From positions 1-24,461 of the forward strand of contig CAIYYQ010000404.1 of the NCBI GenBank assembly GCA_903930505.1: a stretch of 24,461 nt of DNA, read 5' to 3'. This DNA is from Methanobacteriota archaeon (lineage in GTDB: Archaea; Thermoplasmatota; E2; DHVEG-1). Made by a program: the position numbers and the translations under genes. The notes under the pieces are model-generated. The model was not told the origin of the DNA, did not search any database, and was given only the letters and a program-made list of their open reading frames with translations. The stretch's first letter is position 1. The number at the start of each line of letters is the position of its first letter. Shown piece after piece: positions 23,741 through 24,461 of this stretch.

Positions 23741-24348
23741 TGTAAACCCTTCAAATATTTCTTAATCAAGGTTTTTTTAATTCTGAACGATGCGATAAAG
23801 GTATTCAGTTTTCCTATATCAAGATGCTCTCGTAAAAGATCAAAGAGGAATTTTGCATCCTCGAAATCCTTGTCTGAACCAAGATACATCTTATATGCGA
23901 TCTGCATTTCCAACGGAGAAATCCTCAAAGAATTGCCATTTAATACCAACATTAACGCTTGAGTAATACTTATACGGTCATCGTTCCCATGGACAAATTT
24001 AAACTCAATATTTGGGATAAAGGTACCTTTCTTTGCGAAACGTATTCCGCATCCTTCAGAAAGGTAATCCATATATGCATCATTTGGATCTGAGGTGTTT
24101 ACGCATTCATATCTTTTGATTATATCGTTCCAGAGTATGTTGAAGATTGCCTGAGAGGTTTTTTCAACGATAACGTCAACATCTTCCGTGTTTCTGCTTC
24201 TCCCAAAAACAATCGCGATATATCCTGAGACTATCACATAATTCACATGATGTTTATCTAGGAGTTTAACAAAATCGATTACGAAATTATCCAGTAAAGA
24301 TAGTTCTCGGTTGAAGATAATTTTGTTTCCTGTAACTGTGAGTTCCAA
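23737..24348 (-). CDS. AbiEii/MNT-like nucleotidyltransferase, possible toxin of a two-gene module
   Basis: The 203-residue protein shows a nucleotidyltransferase-superfamily core: VSGYIAIVFGRSRNTEDVDVIVE (residues 40-62), with Gly49, the metal-binding Asp57 and Asp59, and a likely third acid, Glu115, in IPNIEFKFV. The C-terminal ISPLEMQIAYKMYLGSDKDFEDAKFLFDLL is like the helical part of AbiEii/DUF1814-type enzymes. In characterised type IV and MNT systems such enzymes modify tRNA or a partner protein; this target is unknown. The start is TTG at 24348. The codon before it in frame is a stop, and GGTGA at 24354-24358 is a good Shine-Dalgarno 5 bases away. It overlaps the downstream 59-residue gene by 4 bases. 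Confidence 0.75.
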   Translation of the reverse strand: MELTVTGNKIIFNRELSLLDNFVIDFVKLLDKHHVNYVIVSGYIAIVFGRSRNTEDVDVIVEKTSQAIFNILWNDIIKRYECVNTSDPNDAYMDYLSEGCGIRFAKKGTFIPNIEFKFVHGNDDRISITQALMLVLNGNSLRISPLEMQIAYKMYLGSDKDFEDAKFLFDLLREHLDIGKLNTFIASFRIKKTLIKKYLKGLQ

Positions 24349-24404
24349 TCATTTCACCAGTTGGATGGACAACCCCTAAAAACCTTGGTTGTTTTCTCCC
24401 TATG

Positions 24405-24418
24405 TACACAATAGTGTA
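24405..24418. promoter_or_regulatory. Inverted repeat upstream of the nucleotidyltransferase, possible operator
   Basis: TACACAATAGTGTA is an inverted repeat with 5-base arms and a 4-base centre, 57 bases upstream of the TTG start. Modules of this type are often self-repressed through such sites. The only support is symmetry and position. Confidence 0.3.
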
Positions 24419-24461
24419 GACTCTGATAAACTTTCCGTTTGTTTTGTTTATTTTCTTGAAA

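Noticed and set aside
23699..23962. Plus-strand frame of 87 codons opposite the nucleotidyltransferase and its partner
   Set aside because: It is the shadow of two overlapping, coupled minus-strand genes with recognisable motifs.

Overview
The window is archaeal, most likely from a euryarchaeal or Thermoplasmatota-type lineage (the exact group is a guess). Archaeosine synthase ArcS, an archaeal-type glutamyl-tRNA synthetase, and isopentenyl phosphate kinase followed by type 2 IPP isomerase and GGPP synthase are all archaeal signatures. Several promoters look archaeal too: a recurring AAACGTTTATAT-like BRE/TATA box lies 34-40 bases before start codons. I see no rRNA, tRNA, CRISPR array or insertion sequence.

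Left flank (1-3593, + strand): the C-terminal end of a TraB-family membrane protein, a site-2-protease-like M50 metalloprotease, a RuvC/YqgF-like RNase H-fold protein of unknown role, and PurH (last two steps of IMP synthesis).

Centre (3594-14051): one accessory gene of 9.5 kb encodes a 3179-residue exported RHS/YD-repeat protein. It has a signal peptide, an Asp-rich region, a duplicated dockerin-like calcium module, a DUF6531-type pre-RHS segment, long RHS repeats interrupted by a LamG/concanavalin-like domain, the RHS core ending in DPSGLW, and a C-terminal tip of about 200 residues. I read that tip as a zinc-dependent phospholipase C / P1 nuclease-like domain. If the RHS core cuts after DPSGL, as in characterised relatives, the released tip begins with Trp and has His at position 6. 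A free N-terminal Trp is itself a metal ligand in that enzyme superfamily. No immunity gene follows; the 480 bases downstream hold a degenerate repeat array instead. The leader upstream has paired palindromes, TATA-like boxes and a possible 20-codon upstream ORF.

Right part (14052-24461): ArcS (+) runs convergently into a minus-strand operon, ipk-fni-idsA-gltX, with overlapping or abutting genes. It carries isopentenyl phosphate through IPP/DMAPP to GGPP, the lipid precursor, and ends with GluRS. Divergent from it is gcvT-gcvH (glycine cleavage; no gcvP in the window). Then come a 54-residue single-pass membrane protein (-), a DUF763 protein (+), and a minus-strand pair made of an AbiEii/MNT-like nucleotidyltransferase and a 59-residue Lys-rich protein, overlapping by ATGA. 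That pair resembles a toxin-antitoxin module.

Several start codons are placed downstream of the longest open frame because of overlaps, ribosome binding sites or family start points; each entry gives the reason.
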